DNA of 46,283 nucleotides from Clostridiales bacterium VE202-21 (GCA_000509105.1 BAIF02000039.1:1-46283); one strand, 5' to 3'; counted from the stretch's first letter, positions 25,391 through 34,852 are shown. The notes: generated by a model not told the origin, from the sequence alone. Made by a program: numbers and translations.

Positions 25391-26089
25391 ATGTATTTTT
25401 TTGGCTATGATCCAACTTATATATTAGTGATTATCGGGGCTGTCATCTGTATTCTGGCATCCAGCCGGGTGAACCGGGTATTCAATAAATATGCCCAGGT
25501 ACGCAGTCATTCAGGGATGACAGGAAGAGAAGCGGCGGAGAAAATCTTAAGGGCAAATGGAATAAACGATGTGACCGTGCAGCATGTATCGGGGAACCTG
25601 ACAGACCATTATGACCCGCGCAATAAGGTGCTGAGACTGTCGGATGCGACGTATCAGTCGGCTTCGGTAGCCGCCATAGGCGTAGCCGCACATGAATGCG
25701 GCCATGCGGTACAGCATAACGTTGGTTATGCACCGCTGAAGATTCGGGGAGCGCTGGTGCCGGTCGCTAATTTCGGCTCCATGGCGGCGTGGCCGCTGAT
25801 TATCATCGGCCTGTTTATCAGCGGCCAGACATCGCTGATTCTGATCAATCTGGGGATTCTGCTGTTCTCTGCGGCAGTACTGTTTCAGCTTGTCACGCTG
25901 CCCGTAGAGTTTAATGCATCCAGAAGAGCGGTGAAGGTTCTGGAGAATACCGGAATGCTTTATCCGGAAGAAGTAAGCGCGACAAAAGAAGTGCTGGGGG
26001 CAGCGGCCCTGACGTATGTAGCCAGCGCCGCATCCATGATCCTGCAGCTTCTCAGGCTGCTTTTGATCAGTGGGCGCAGGCGTGACTAA
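25391..26089 (+). CDS. Membrane zinc metallopeptidase, YugP-like
   Basis: A 232-residue membrane protein of the neutral zinc metallopeptidase family 2 (YugP type). It has an N-terminal membrane helix, the zinc site H-E-C-G-H-A-V-Q-H near residue 105, and further membrane helices after it. A GGAGGGAG site precedes the ATG. It lies between fmt and rsmB, as is common in Clostridia. Its substrate is unknown; the position suggests a role in membrane protein maintenance, but this is inference. Confidence 0.88.
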   Translation: MYFFGYDPTYILVIIGAVICILASSRVNRVFNKYAQVRSHSGMTGREAAEKILRANGINDVTVQHVSGNLTDHYDPRNKVLRLSDATYQSASVAAIGVAAHECGHAVQHNVGYAPLKIRGALVPVANFGSMAAWPLIIIGLFISGQTSLILINLGILLFSAAVLFQLVTLPVEFNASRRAVKVLENTGMLYPEEVSATKEVLGAAALTYVASAASMILQLLRLLLISGRRRD

Positions 26090-26091
26090 CA

Positions 26092-26127
26092 GGTTACTGT
26101 TTACAGGCTTGCCTTTAAACAATAACC
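26092..26127. repeat. Intergenic hairpin between peptidase and rsmB
   Basis: A 36-nt hairpin with arms GGTTA-C-TGTTTA-C-AGGC and GCCT-T-TAAACA-A-TAACC, two mismatched pairs and a TT loop. No T tract follows, so it is not a normal terminator. It may be an RNA-processing or stabilizing structure in the operon. Confidence 0.5.
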
Positions 26128-26146
26128 ACTGACAGGAGGAAATGAG

Positions 26147-27502
26147 ATGGCAAAGCCGTTGAGTGACAGAGAGATTGTGCTGGGTCTTTTGATGGATATT
26201 ACGGAGCATGATGTGTACAGCCATATTGCTCTGGGAAATGTGCTGAGTAAATATCAGTATCTGGATAAGCAGGAACGTGCATTTATAACGAGGGTGACGG
26301 AGGGGACTCTGGAGCACCTGATCGAACTGGACTATATTCTCAACCAGTTCTCAAAAGTAGAGGTGAAAAAGATGAAGCCGGTTATCCGCAATATACTGCG
26401 GAGTGCAGTATACCAGCTGAAATACATGGACAGTGTTCCGGATTCTGCTGTGTGCAATGAAGCGGTTAAGCTGGCGGTGAAAAAGGGCTTTGCTCCGCTT
26501 AAGGGCTTTGTAAACGGAGTGCTTCGCAGTGCTGCACGTGGGATCGACGCGGTCGAATATCCGAGCGGCCCCGTGGAAGCTCTGTCTATACGGTACTCTA
26601 TGCCGGAGTGGATCCTAAAGAAGTGGCTGGAGGAATATGACAGGGAGACTGTGGAGATGATGCTTGCAGATTTCCAGAAGGAGAAGCCGTTGACAATCCG
26701 CTGTAATACCAGCCGGTGTCAGCCGGCGGAACTGGAGGCCAGGCTGGAAAAAGAAGGGGTGCAGGCAGTGGGCCATCCGTACCTGTCTTATGCCTGCCGC
26801 ATTACCGGATATGACTATCTGGGCGATCTGGAAAGTTTCCGGGAGGGACTGTTTGCGGTACAGGATGTCAGCTCCATGCTGGTCGGTGAGATTGCAGATC
26901 CAAAGCCGGGCGATTATATTATAGATGTTTGTGCCGCTCCGGGCGGCAAGTCCATTCATCTTGCGGACCGTCTGGCAGGAACCGGGCATGTGGAGGCACG
27001 GGATCTGACGGAATATAAGACAGCACTGATCCGGGAGAACATAGACAGGATGGGGATGGAGAATATCTCTGCGGTGCAGATGGATGCTTCTGTGCAGGAC
27101 GCCTCATCTGTGTCTAAGGCTGATATTGTGATCGCGGATCTGCCCTGCTCCGGTCTTGGCGTGCTGGGGAAAAAGACGGATTTAAAATACAGGGTTACTG
27201 AAAAACAGCTGGAGGAACTGGTGCGGCTCCAACGCAGTATACTGGACGTAGTGTGCAGCTATGTAAAGCCGGGAGGGGTACTCATTTACAGCACATGTAC
27301 GATTAACCGGACGGAAAACCAGGAGAATGTAAAATGGTTTTTGGCGGATCATCCGGATTTTGCCCCGGAGCAGATGAAAGAGAGCCTCTGCGCGGAACTT
27401 CAGAGCGCTGTGGGGGAGGACGGCTGTCTGCAGCTTCTGCCGGGAGTGCACGACAGCGATGGATTTTTTATTGCCAGATTGAGAAAGAAAGGTTCAGCGT
27501 AA
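26147..27502 (+). CDS. rsmB: 16S rRNA (cytosine-967-C5) methyltransferase
   Basis: A 451-residue rRNA methyltransferase. The N-terminal NusB-like RNA-binding domain (residues 1-140) is joined to a SAM-dependent RsmB/NOL1 domain with C-A-A-P-G-G-K-S near residue 264, the catalytic-type D-L-P-C-S-G-L-G, and S-T-C-T-I containing the second cysteine. GGAGG precedes the ATG. The fmt-rsmB association is typical; here the YugP-like gene lies between. rlmN follows after 3 nt. Confidence 0.95.
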   Translation: MAKPLSDREIVLGLLMDITEHDVYSHIALGNVLSKYQYLDKQERAFITRVTEGTLEHLIELDYILNQFSKVEVKKMKPVIRNILRSAVYQLKYMDSVPDSAVCNEAVKLAVKKGFAPLKGFVNGVLRSAARGIDAVEYPSGPVEALSIRYSMPEWILKKWLEEYDRETVEMMLADFQKEKPLTIRCNTSRCQPAELEARLEKEGVQAVGHPYLSYACRITGYDYLGDLESFREGLFAVQDVSSMLVGEIADPKPGDYIIDVCAAPGGKSIHLADRLAGTGHVEARDLTEYKTALIRENIDRMGMENISAVQMDASVQDASSVSKADIVIADLPCSGLGVLGKKTDLKYRVTEKQLEELVRLQRSILDVVCSYVKPGGVLIYSTCTINRTENQENVKWFLADHPDFAPEQMKESLCAELQSAVGEDGCLQLLPGVHDSDGFFIARLRKKGSA

Positions 27503-27505
27503 ATA

Positions 27506-28546
27506 ATGAAGAAGGATATCCGTGCATATACATACGAAGAATTGCAGGAGGAAATGACTGCTCTTGGGGAAAAGAAGTTTCGGGCAAAGCAGTTGTATGA
27601 ATGGCTCCATGTCAAGCTGGCCGGCAGTTTTGACGAGATGACGAACCTCTCGAGAGAACTCCGGGAAAGGTTGAATGAAACATATATGATTCTTCCTGTT
27701 GAGTTGCTCGAACGCCAGGAATCGAGTCTGGATGGGACGAACAAATTTCTTTTTATGCTTCATGACCAAAATGTGGTGGAAAGCGTATTCATGAGATACA
27801 AGCACGGGAACTCTGTCTGTATCTCTTCCCAGGTGGGATGCCGTATGGGCTGCAGGTTCTGTGCTTCTACGATCGGTGGTTTGGTAAGAAATCTTTCGGC
27901 ATCGGAGATGCTGGGGCAGGTCTACGCGATACAGAGAATCACCGGGGAGAGGGTGTCCAATGTGGTCATCATGGGCACCGGTGAACCGCTGGACAATTAT
28001 GAAAATTTTCTTCGGTTTATCAGGCTTCTGACCGATGAACACGGACTCCATATCAGCCAGAGGAATGTGACGGTTTCCACATGCGGGATTGTACCCAAGA
28101 TGCGGGAGCTTGCAGAAGAAGATCTGCAGATCACGCTGGCTCTTTCCCTGCATGGAACGACACAGGAGAAGAGAAAAGAACTTATGCCGGTTGCAAACAA
28201 ATATGGATTGCAGGATGTACTGCATGCATGCGATGAATATTTTGAAAAAACAGGCAGAAGGATTACCTTTGAGTACAGCCTGGTGCACGGCGTGAACGAT
28301 ACGGATGAAGATGCTGCAGAACTGGTCCGGATCTTAAAGCCGAGAAACTGCCATCTGAATCTGATCCCAGTGAACCCGGTCAAGGAACGCTCATTTGTGA
28401 GGCCAAGCAGGAAAAATGCCCTGAATTTCAAAAATAAACTTGAAAAAAGTGGAATAAATGTTACTATAAGAAGGGAAATGGGTGCAGATATCGATGGCGC
28501 CTGCGGGCAGCTCAGACGACGTTATGTGCAGACAAACAAAGAATAA
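27506..28546 (+). CDS. rlmN: Dual-specificity 23S rRNA/tRNA adenine-C2 methyltransferase
   Basis: A 346-residue radical-SAM enzyme methylating A2503 of 23S rRNA and A37 of some tRNAs. The iron-sulfur cluster motif C-R-M-G-C-R-F-C lies near residue 115. The C-terminal G-A-C-G-Q-L has the cysteine that works with an earlier one in methyl transfer. The G-E-P-L motif (M-G-T-G-E-P-L-D-N) is present. The ribosome binding site is weak, and the start is 3 nt past rsmB, suggesting coupled translation. Confidence 0.96.
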   Translation: MKKDIRAYTYEELQEEMTALGEKKFRAKQLYEWLHVKLAGSFDEMTNLSRELRERLNETYMILPVELLERQESSLDGTNKFLFMLHDQNVVESVFMRYKHGNSVCISSQVGCRMGCRFCASTIGGLVRNLSASEMLGQVYAIQRITGERVSNVVIMGTGEPLDNYENFLRFIRLLTDEHGLHISQRNVTVSTCGIVPKMRELAEEDLQITLALSLHGTTQEKRKELMPVANKYGLQDVLHACDEYFEKTGRRITFEYSLVHGVNDTDEDAAELVRILKPRNCHLNLIPVNPVKERSFVRPSRKNALNFKNKLEKSGINVTIRREMGADIDGACGQLRRRYVQTNKE

Positions 28547-28558
28547 AGGAGATATGCT

Positions 28559-29302
28559 ATGAAGACATTTTCCATTACCGACGTTGGTATGGTACGACAA
28601 GTGAATCAAGATTATGTCTATACGACAGATAATCCGTTAGGACCTCTCCCCAACCTGTTTGTAGTTGCCGACGGCATGGGCGGACACCAGGCCGGCGATT
28701 ATGCTTCAAAATATACGGTGGAAGTTCTGCAGAGAGAGCTGAAGCAGAGCGACCAGGAAGACATTGAAAAGGCGCTTGTCTCCGCGATTAAGACCGCGAA
28801 CCGGGAGATCATAAAAAAGGCCTCCCAGGACTCCCATCTGAAGGGGATGGGAACCACGGTGGTCGTTGCAACGATCGTGAATCAGATGATGTATTTTGCG
28901 AATGTGGGGGACAGCAGGCTTTATCTGATCAATCAGGGTATTATTCAGCTGACCAAAGACCACTCACTGGTCGAGGAGATGGTACGTCTCGGCGGTATCA
29001 AGCCGGAGGAGGCGAAGCACCATCCGGATAAGAATATCATTACAAGGGCCATTGGGGCCAAGGACAGCGTAGAGGTAGACTTTTATGAGCACCGTCTGAA
29101 AAAGGGAGACATCATTTTGATGTGTACAGACGGACTCAGCAATATGGTGGAAGATGAAGAATTGTTCCACATCGTACAGGGGGGCAGAGACATTGTGGAA
29201 TCGGCAGAGTCTCTGGTAGAAACAGCAAAAGAAAACGGCGGTACGGACAATATAGGGATTGTTCTGGTAGATCCGTTTGCGGATGAGGTGAGTATATGTT
29301 AA
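28559..29302 (+). CDS. prpC: PP2C-type Ser/Thr protein phosphatase
   Basis: A 247-residue metal-dependent phosphatase that reverses the action of the adjacent kinase. PP2C motifs are visible in order: R-Q-V-N-Q-D, A-D-G-M-G-G-H, G-D-S-R-L-Y, C-T-D-G-L-S and G-T-D-N-I. The aspartates that bind the metal pair are present. GGAG precedes the ATG. Its stop overlaps the kinase start by 7 nt, so both are made in a coupled way. The symbol is the Bacillus name; Stp is also used. Confidence 0.94.
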   Translation: MKTFSITDVGMVRQVNQDYVYTTDNPLGPLPNLFVVADGMGGHQAGDYASKYTVEVLQRELKQSDQEDIEKALVSAIKTANREIIKKASQDSHLKGMGTTVVVATIVNQMMYFANVGDSRLYLINQGIIQLTKDHSLVEEMVRLGGIKPEEAKHHPDKNIITRAIGAKDSVEVDFYEHRLKKGDIILMCTDGLSNMVEDEELFHIVQGGRDIVESAESLVETAKENGGTDNIGIVLVDPFADEVSIC

Positions 29303-31404
29303 AAGAAGGAGTATTTTTAGGGAAACGTTATGAAATATTGAGCCGTATTGGTTCAGGTGGAATGGCGGATGTTTATAAGGGGAAAGACCATAAGCTGAAT
29401 CGCTATGTGGCAATTAAGGTTTTAAAGAGTGATTTTCGCACAGATGAGATTTTTATCCAGAAGTTTTTAAGCGAGGCGCAGGCGGCAGCAGGCCTGATGC
29501 ATCCCAATGTGGTAAATGTCTACGATGTGGGGCAGGACCGCGGCCTGTACTACATGGTCATGGAACTGGTCGAGGGAATCACATTAAAGGAATATATTGA
29601 AAAAAAGGGAAGACTCACTGCAAAAGAGACGATCAGCATTTCTATACAAATGGTGACAGGTATTCAGGCTGCCCATAATCAGCATATTGTCCATCGGGAT
29701 ATCAAACCTCAGAACATCATTATTTCCAAAGAAGGAAAAGTTAAAGTGACGGATTTTGGGATTGCGCGGGCCACTACGGCTACCAATACCATAAGTACCA
29801 ATGTTATGGGATCCGTACATTACACCTCGCCTGAGCAGGCAAGAGGCGGTATTGTAGATGAAAAAAGCGATATTTATTCGGCCGGCATCACCATGTATGA
29901 GATGATCACCGGCCATGTGCCGTTTGACGGGGATTCCACCGTATCCGTTGCGATTAAGCATCTGCAGGAGGAGATCGTATCGCCTGCGGAGGAAGTGCCG
30001 GATATTCCGTACAGCCTGGAATGTATTATCATGAAGTGTACGCAGAAGAATCCGGAACGTAGATATCTGAACTGCCAGGCGCTGATTCTGGACCTGAAGC
30101 GGTCTCTTGTCAGCCCGGAAGGGAATTTCGTCAATATGTCTCCTTACGCATCCGGATCAGACACTACGGTTGTGATGTCCACGGAGGAGATGGAACGGAT
30201 ACAGGACCGTGATTACGGCGAGGACGATGATTATGATGACGACTATGACGGTTATGATGATGACGATTACGACGATGATGATTACGATTATGATAGTGAT
30301 GAGTATGACAGCGATGATGAGGAGGACTATAGGAGGGACAGCAGGAAGAAGAATGATGTAGATCCGAATACGCGGAAGATCATGAAGATATTGATGATCG
30401 TGGCGGCGGTCATTATCGCGTTTATCCTGCTTTTTATGATCGGAAAGGCGGCTGGGCTCTTTAAGGGCGGTACGGGTCTCAAGACGACGCAGACGGAGAG
30501 CAAGGTGACGGTGCCCGATCTGGTTGGTATGACGGAAGAGGAGGCGAAGGAAGCCCTCTCCAAAAAGAATCTGGGCTATCACGTATCCGGGCGGGAGACA
30601 TCCGATAAGTACGATAGTGGTGTGATTATCCGGCAGGAGACAGATGCCAAGACAAAAGTAGATAAGAATACACAGATTAATGTGGTGGTCAGCAGCGGCA
30701 AAGAAGAAAAGACCGTTATGGTTCCGAATGTTGTAGGAATGAGTGAAGACGAGGCACAGAGGATGCTGGACGACGCCAAACTGGTGGTGGATTCCACAGC
30801 GGTTTATGATAGCAGTGTAGAGGAAGGGAAGGTTATATCTACGGATCCGGCTTCCGGTGTCGAAGTAAAAGAAGGTACCAAGGTTACAATGACTGTCAGC
30901 ATGGGCGCTGAGAAGGCGACGGTTCCGAATCTGGTTGACCTAAGCCAGGAAGATGCAGAGGCGGCACTGGCTGCTGTGGGGCTTGTGGGAAGTGCTTCTG
31001 AGGAGTATAGTGATAAGTATGACGCGGGAATTGTCATGTCGCAGAAGACGAAGGCTGATAAGAAAGTGGATGCGGGGACAACGGTTGAGTATGTTGTCAG
31101 TAAAGGGCCGAAGGTGGAGATGGTGACGGTTCCAAACTTAAGTAAAATGAATAAAGATCAAGCGATGCAGGCTTTACATGAAGCTGGTCTTGAAGGTAAT
31201 GCTACTGAAGATTATAGCTTTGTAACCGAAGGTTTAGTTGCATCTCAATCGGTATCTCCGGGTAGTCTGCTTGAAAAGGGAGAGACGGTAGATTTTGTAA
31301 TCAGCCTAGGGCAAAGTCAGCCGGATGATCCTGAGAATCCAAATAACGGTAACGGAAATGGAACTGGGGACGGAACAAGCGGCAGTGATCAAGAAGGTTA
31401 TTAG
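29296..31404 (+). CDS. prkC: PASTA-domain Ser/Thr protein kinase
   Basis: A 702-residue Hanks-type kinase sensing cell-wall fragments. The cytoplasmic kinase domain (residues 10-270) has G-S-G-G-M-A, V-A-I-K, H-R-D-I-K-P-Q-N near 133 and D-F-G-I-A. Then comes an extremely acidic juxtamembrane segment (about 304-350, almost only D, Y, E, S and G), one membrane helix (359-385) and four extracellular PASTA repeats. Each repeat opens with a V-P-(D/N)-(L/V) motif. A G/N-rich tail ends the protein. The acidic linker is unusual; related kinases have shorter, mixed linkers. The fourth PASTA repeat and tail are more A+T-rich than the rest. Confidence 0.95.
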   Translation: MLKEGVFLGKRYEILSRIGSGGMADVYKGKDHKLNRYVAIKVLKSDFRTDEIFIQKFLSEAQAAAGLMHPNVVNVYDVGQDRGLYYMVMELVEGITLKEYIEKKGRLTAKETISISIQMVTGIQAAHNQHIVHRDIKPQNIIISKEGKVKVTDFGIARATTATNTISTNVMGSVHYTSPEQARGGIVDEKSDIYSAGITMYEMITGHVPFDGDSTVSVAIKHLQEEIVSPAEEVPDIPYSLECIIMKCTQKNPERRYLNCQALILDLKRSLVSPEGNFVNMSPYASGSDTTVVMSTEEMERIQDRDYGEDDDYDDDYDGYDDDDYDDDDYDYDSDEYDSDDEEDYRRDSRKKNDVDPNTRKIMKILMIVAAVIIAFILLFMIGKAAGLFKGGTGLKTTQTESKVTVPDLVGMTEEEAKEALSKKNLGYHVSGRETSDKYDSGVIIRQETDAKTKVDKNTQINVVVSSGKEEKTVMVPNVVGMSEDEAQRMLDDAKLVVDSTAVYDSSVEEGKVISTDPASGVEVKEGTKVTMTVSMGAEKATVPNLVDLSQEDAEAALAAVGLVGSASEEYSDKYDAGIVMSQKTKADKKVDAGTTVEYVVSKGPKVEMVTVPNLSKMNKDQAMQALHEAGLEGNATEDYSFVTEGLVASQSVSPGSLLEKGETVDFVISLGQSQPDDPENPNNGNGNGTGDGTSGSDQEGY

Positions 31405-31407
31405 TTT

Positions 31408-32286
31408 ATGCAGGGAAAGATAATAAAGGGAATTGCCGGATTCTACTACGTACACGTAGTAGAATCCGGTATTTATGAGTGTAAAGCAAAAGGTGTATTC
31501 AGAAAAGAAAAGGTAAAGCCTCTGGTAGGGGATGACGTCGAGATCGAGATTTTAGACGAGGAGGAGAAGACCGGCAATATTGTCCGGATTCTGCCCAGAA
31601 GGAACGAATTGATCCGCCCTGCTGTGGCGAATGTTGATCAGGCGCTGGTCGTGTTTGCGGTGACAGAGCCAAAGCCTCATTTTAACCTGCTGGACAGGTT
31701 CCTTGTCATGATGGAAAGCAAGGAGATTCCGGTAGTGCTTTGTTTTAATAAGAAGGACATAGCCTCACAGCCGGAACTCAAAGAACTGCAGGAGATCTAC
31801 AGCGCCTGCGGATACCGGGTCATATTCACCAGTGCTTTAAACGAGGAGAATATCGGGACTGTAAAGGAAGTGCTTCTGGGTAAGACGACCGTGATTGCGG
31901 GACCATCCGGGGTAGGAAAGTCCTCTCTGATTAATCTGCTCCAAACGGAGATCCGGATGGAGACGGGCAGTATCAGCAAAAAGATTGCAAGAGGAAAGCA
32001 CACGACCAGACATTCCGAATTAATTACGATAGACGGGAATTCCTATATCATGGATACGCCTGGTTTCAGTTCCCTGTATGTCAATGATTTTGAAAAAGGG
32101 GAGCTCAAGTACTATATCAGAGAGTTTGCCCCCTATGAAGGAAAGTGCCGGTTTAACGGATGCGACCACGTGCACGAGCCGGGTTGTGCCGTAAAAGCGG
32201 CCGTGGAACATGGAGAGATTCATACCGTCCGGTATGAGGACTATCTGGAAATGTATCAGGAGTTACAGGAGAAGAAGAGGTATTAG
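31408..32286 (+). CDS. rsgA: Ribosome small-subunit maturation GTPase RsgA
   Basis: A 292-residue circularly permuted GTPase acting late in 30S assembly. An N-terminal OB fold is followed by F-N-K-K-D (G4), then G-P-S-G-V-G-K-S-S (G1) and D-T-P-G-F-S (G3). A C-terminal zinc motif C-R-F-N-G-C-D-H...C-A-V completes it. It begins 3 nt after prkC, next to rpe and thiN in a conserved Firmicutes order. Codons 10-21 contain a perfect 34-bp inverted repeat, described separately. Confidence 0.96.
   Translation: MQGKIIKGIAGFYYVHVVESGIYECKAKGVFRKEKVKPLVGDDVEIEILDEEEKTGNIVRILPRRNELIRPAVANVDQALVVFAVTEPKPHFNLLDRFLVMMESKEIPVVLCFNKKDIASQPELKELQEIYSACGYRVIFTSALNEENIGTVKEVLLGKTTVIAGPSGVGKSSLINLLQTEIRMETGSISKKIARGKHTTRHSELITIDGNSYIMDTPGFSSLYVNDFEKGELKYYIREFAPYEGKCRFNGCDHVHEPGCAVKAAVEHGEIHTVRYEDYLEMYQELQEKKRY
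31436..31469. repeat. Perfect 34-bp inverted repeat inside the start of rsgA
   Basis: The 16-nt arm 31436-31451 (CCGGATTCTACTACGT) is exactly complementary to 31454-31469, with a 2-nt centre. It codes G-F-Y-Y-V-H-V-V-E-S-G and lies only 28 nt after the start codon. The mRNA hairpin would be very stable and could slow early elongation or modulate initiation. Confidence 0.9.
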
Positions 32287-32289
32287 CTT

Positions 32290-32952
32290 ATGAAAAATAT
32301 TTTGGCGCCATCTATTTTGTCAGCAGATTTTAAGGTTTTAGGAGAACAGATACGGATTACATCGGACAATGGTGCAAAGTACCTGCATTTCGATGTTATG
32401 GACGGCATGTTCGTTCCCAGTATTTCTTTTGGGATGCCCGTCCTGAAATCAATCCAGGGGGTAAGCCCCCAGGTGATGGATGTGCATCTGATGGTAACAG
32501 ATCCAGGGCGTTATGTGGATGCTTTCCAGGAGGCGGGAGCAGATATTCTGACAGTTCATCTGGAAGCATGCGAGGATGTGCAGGCTGTGCTGGATAAGAT
32601 CCACGCATGCGGTATGAAGGCCGGGGTAACGATTAAGCCGGCTACACCAGTGGAGGCGCTTGTGCCGTTTCTGGATCAGGCGGATATGTTTTTGATTATG
32701 AGTGTGGAGCCTGGTTTTGGCGGACAGGCATTTATTCCGGAATCATTGGACAAGATCAGAAGCCTGCGTTCTATGCTGAAAGAACGTGGACTGAATACAG
32801 ACATCGAAGTCGACGGCGGGATTTGCCAAAGCAATGTGAAAGAAGTCCTGGATGCAGGCGCGAATGTAATCGTGGCAGGTTCCGCGGTATTTAAAGGAAC
32901 AATTGCGGATAATGCGACAGGACTGATGGAGATTTTAAAAGAAAATGAGTAA
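32290..32952 (+). CDS. rpe: Ribulose-phosphate 3-epimerase
   Basis: A 220-residue TIM-barrel enzyme interconverting ribulose-5-phosphate and xylulose-5-phosphate in the pentose phosphate pathway. Family motifs are present: P-S-I-L-S-A-D-F at the N-terminus, H-F-D-V-M-D-G-M-F-V-P, M-S-V-E-P-G-F-G-G-Q, and V-D-G-G-I near residue 177. GAGGT precedes the ATG. Its last 8 nt overlap thiN, so the two are translationally coupled. Confidence 0.96.
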   Translation: MKNILAPSILSADFKVLGEQIRITSDNGAKYLHFDVMDGMFVPSISFGMPVLKSIQGVSPQVMDVHLMVTDPGRYVDAFQEAGADILTVHLEACEDVQAVLDKIHACGMKAGVTIKPATPVEALVPFLDQADMFLIMSVEPGFGGQAFIPESLDKIRSLRSMLKERGLNTDIEVDGGICQSNVKEVLDAGANVIVAGSAVFKGTIADNATGLMEILKENE

Positions 32953-33598
32953 ACGAACAGTAATTGTCAGCGGCGGACTATTGGAGGATGAATTCGCCGT
33001 TGATATCTTAAAGGACGAAGAGACTGAGTTTATTATTGGTGTGGACAGGGGACTCCTCTTCCTTTACGAGCATAACATCCTCCCCGACTATATTGTAGGA
33101 GATTTCGACAGTGCACCCGTAGAGGTCATTGCGTACTATAAAGAAGAGACAAAGGTTCCGATCCGGGAATTTAATCCTGTGAAGGATGCGTCGGATACAG
33201 AGATTGCACTGCGTCTGTGTCTGGATCTGCACAGGCAGAATATTCTGATATTGGGGGCAACCGGCACTAGGCTGGACCATGTGTGGGCGAATGTGCAGAC
33301 GCTGAAGGTGGCCCTGGATGCGGGGGCTGATGCCAGGATCGTGGACAGGCATAACCAGATACGGCTTCTGAAAGAGGAACTGGTTCTGAAAAAGGAAGAG
33401 GCATATGGTCCGTATTTCTCCGTATTTCCCTTGGGCGGTGAAGTGGAGGACTTTAATATAACCGGAGCCAAGTATCCTCTGAGCCATCATATACTGACGC
33501 CTTTTGACAGTCTGTGTGTCAGCAATGAAATAGAGGGGGATGAGGTGATAATCTCGTTTCCTTACGGGACGGTTGTCTTGATGGAGACACGGGACTGA
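32945..33598 (+). CDS. thiN: Thiamine pyrophosphokinase
   Basis: A 217-residue enzyme transferring pyrophosphate from ATP to thiamine. The conserved G-V-D-R-G, D-F-D-S, D-A-S-D-T-E-I-A and G-A-T-G-T-R-L-D-H motifs of the catalytic domain are visible. A small C-terminal thiamine-binding domain follows. It overlaps rpe by 8 nt. No TPP riboswitch precedes it, so it is made constitutively with the operon. The 111-nt gap after it shows no clear terminator or promoter. Confidence 0.92.
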   Translation: MSKRTVIVSGGLLEDEFAVDILKDEETEFIIGVDRGLLFLYEHNILPDYIVGDFDSAPVEVIAYYKEETKVPIREFNPVKDASDTEIALRLCLDLHRQNILILGATGTRLDHVWANVQTLKVALDAGADARIVDRHNQIRLLKEELVLKKEEAYGPYFSVFPLGGEVEDFNITGAKYPLSHHILTPFDSLCVSNEIEGDEVIISFPYGTVVLMETRD

Positions 33599-33709
33599 TG
33601 CTGTATGGGTGTGAAGTGAACAGGTATATGTAGAGGTCATGTCTTTACTCATAAAGAAGTCTGTGGCAGGCCGCAGAATAAAGATTAAGATACAGAGAGG
33701 ATTTAACTT

Positions 33710-34807
33710 ATGAAATTAGGAATTGTTGGATTACCGAATGTTGGGAAAAGCACATTGTTTAACTCATTGACAAAGGCAGGGGCGGAGTCTGCGAATTACC
33801 CGTTCTGCACGATTGATCCGAATGTGGGCGTCGTAACAGTGCCGGACAAGCGTCTTGACGTGCTGGGAGAAATGTACCACACAAAAAAGATCGTTCCCGC
33901 GGCCATCGAATTTGTAGATATAGCGGGCCTTGTAAAGGGAGCATCCAAGGGGGAAGGCCTGGGAAATCAGTTTCTCGCAAACATTCGCGAGGTTGATGCG
34001 ATTGTGCATGTGGTGAGATGTTTTGAGGACGGCAACATCGTACATGTGGATGGCAGCATTGATCCGCTGCGTGATATAGAGACGATCAATCTGGAACTGA
34101 TTTTCTCCGATCTCGAGATCCTGGAGAGAAGAATTGCAAAAACCACAAAGGTTGCAAGAAATGATAAAGCAGCGGCAAAAGAACTCGGCCTTCTGGAGCG
34201 GATAAAAGAGCACCTGGAAGAGAATAAAATGGCAAAAAGCTTCAGTACAGACGATGAAGACGAGCAGGGCTGGCTGGAGAGCTATAACCTGCTGACCCGC
34301 AAGCCGGTTATCTTTGCGGCAAATGTAACCGAGGACGATCTGGAAGATGACGGAGCCTCCAACGCTGGCGTGCAGGCAGTGCGTGAGTACGCAGAGCGCG
34401 AAGAGTGCGAGGTATTCGTGGTCTGTGCCCAGATTGAGCAGGAAATAGCAGAGCTGGATGACGAAGAGAAAAAAATGTTTTTAGAAGATTTAGGATTAGA
34501 AGAGTCAGGACTGGAAAAACTGATAAAAGCCAGTTACCATCTTTTGGGCCTGATCAGCTATCTGACGGCCGGTGAGCCGGAGGTCCGTGCATGGACAATC
34601 AAGCGCGGCACAAAAGCACCGCAGGCTGCCGGAAAGATCCACACCGATTTTGAGCGCGGATTTATCCGTGCAGAAATCGTAAGCTATGACGACCTGATGG
34701 CTTGTGGGACACATGCTGCGGCCAAGGAGAAAGGGCTTGTCAGACTGGAAGGAAAAGAATACGTAGTACAGGACGGAGACATTATTTTGTTTCGGTTTAA
34801 TGTATAG
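33710..34807 (+). CDS. ychF: Obg-like ATPase YchF
   Basis: A 365-residue P-loop ATPase of the Obg family that binds ribosomes. G1 is G-L-P-N-V-G-K-S-T at residue 8. A switch region contains D-P-N-V-G-V-V, and G3 reads D-I-A-G-L-V. A coiled-coil insertion covers about 125-200. A C-terminal TGS domain ends in R-F-N-V. GAGG precedes the ATG at nine bases. The stop codon is part of a 15-bp palindrome (34806-34820). Confidence 0.96.
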   Translation: MKLGIVGLPNVGKSTLFNSLTKAGAESANYPFCTIDPNVGVVTVPDKRLDVLGEMYHTKKIVPAAIEFVDIAGLVKGASKGEGLGNQFLANIREVDAIVHVVRCFEDGNIVHVDGSIDPLRDIETINLELIFSDLEILERRIAKTTKVARNDKAAAKELGLLERIKEHLEENKMAKSFSTDDEDEQGWLESYNLLTRKPVIFAANVTEDDLEDDGASNAGVQAVREYAEREECEVFVVCAQIEQEIAELDDEEKKMFLEDLGLEESGLEKLIKASYHLLGLISYLTAGEPEVRAWTIKRGTKAPQAAGKIHTDFERGFIRAEIVSYDDLMACGTHAAAKEKGLVRLEGKEYVVQDGDIILFRFNV

Positions 34808-34820
34808 GGGTCAGACCCCT
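34806..34820. repeat. 15-bp palindrome, copy 1 of 2
   Basis: AGGGGTCAGACCCCT, a near-perfect palindrome beginning inside the ychF stop codon. The inverse (AGGGGTCTGACCCCT) occurs at 41928-41942. Both are followed by a similar (T)GAA..AT sequence, which suggests a short dispersed repeat rather than chance. Confidence 0.7.
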
Positions 34821-34852
34821 CTGAACAATCCTACAGGAAGGGAGCATAGGAC

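Noticed and set aside
30157..30582. 141-codon minus-strand frame rich in isoleucine and valine
   Set aside because: Direct antisense of the aspartate-rich linker of the PASTA kinase; looks like a membrane protein only because GAT/GAC reversed reads ATC/GTC.
32800..32944. TPP riboswitch for thiN
   Set aside because: thiN overlaps rpe and there is no leader in which an aptamer could fold.
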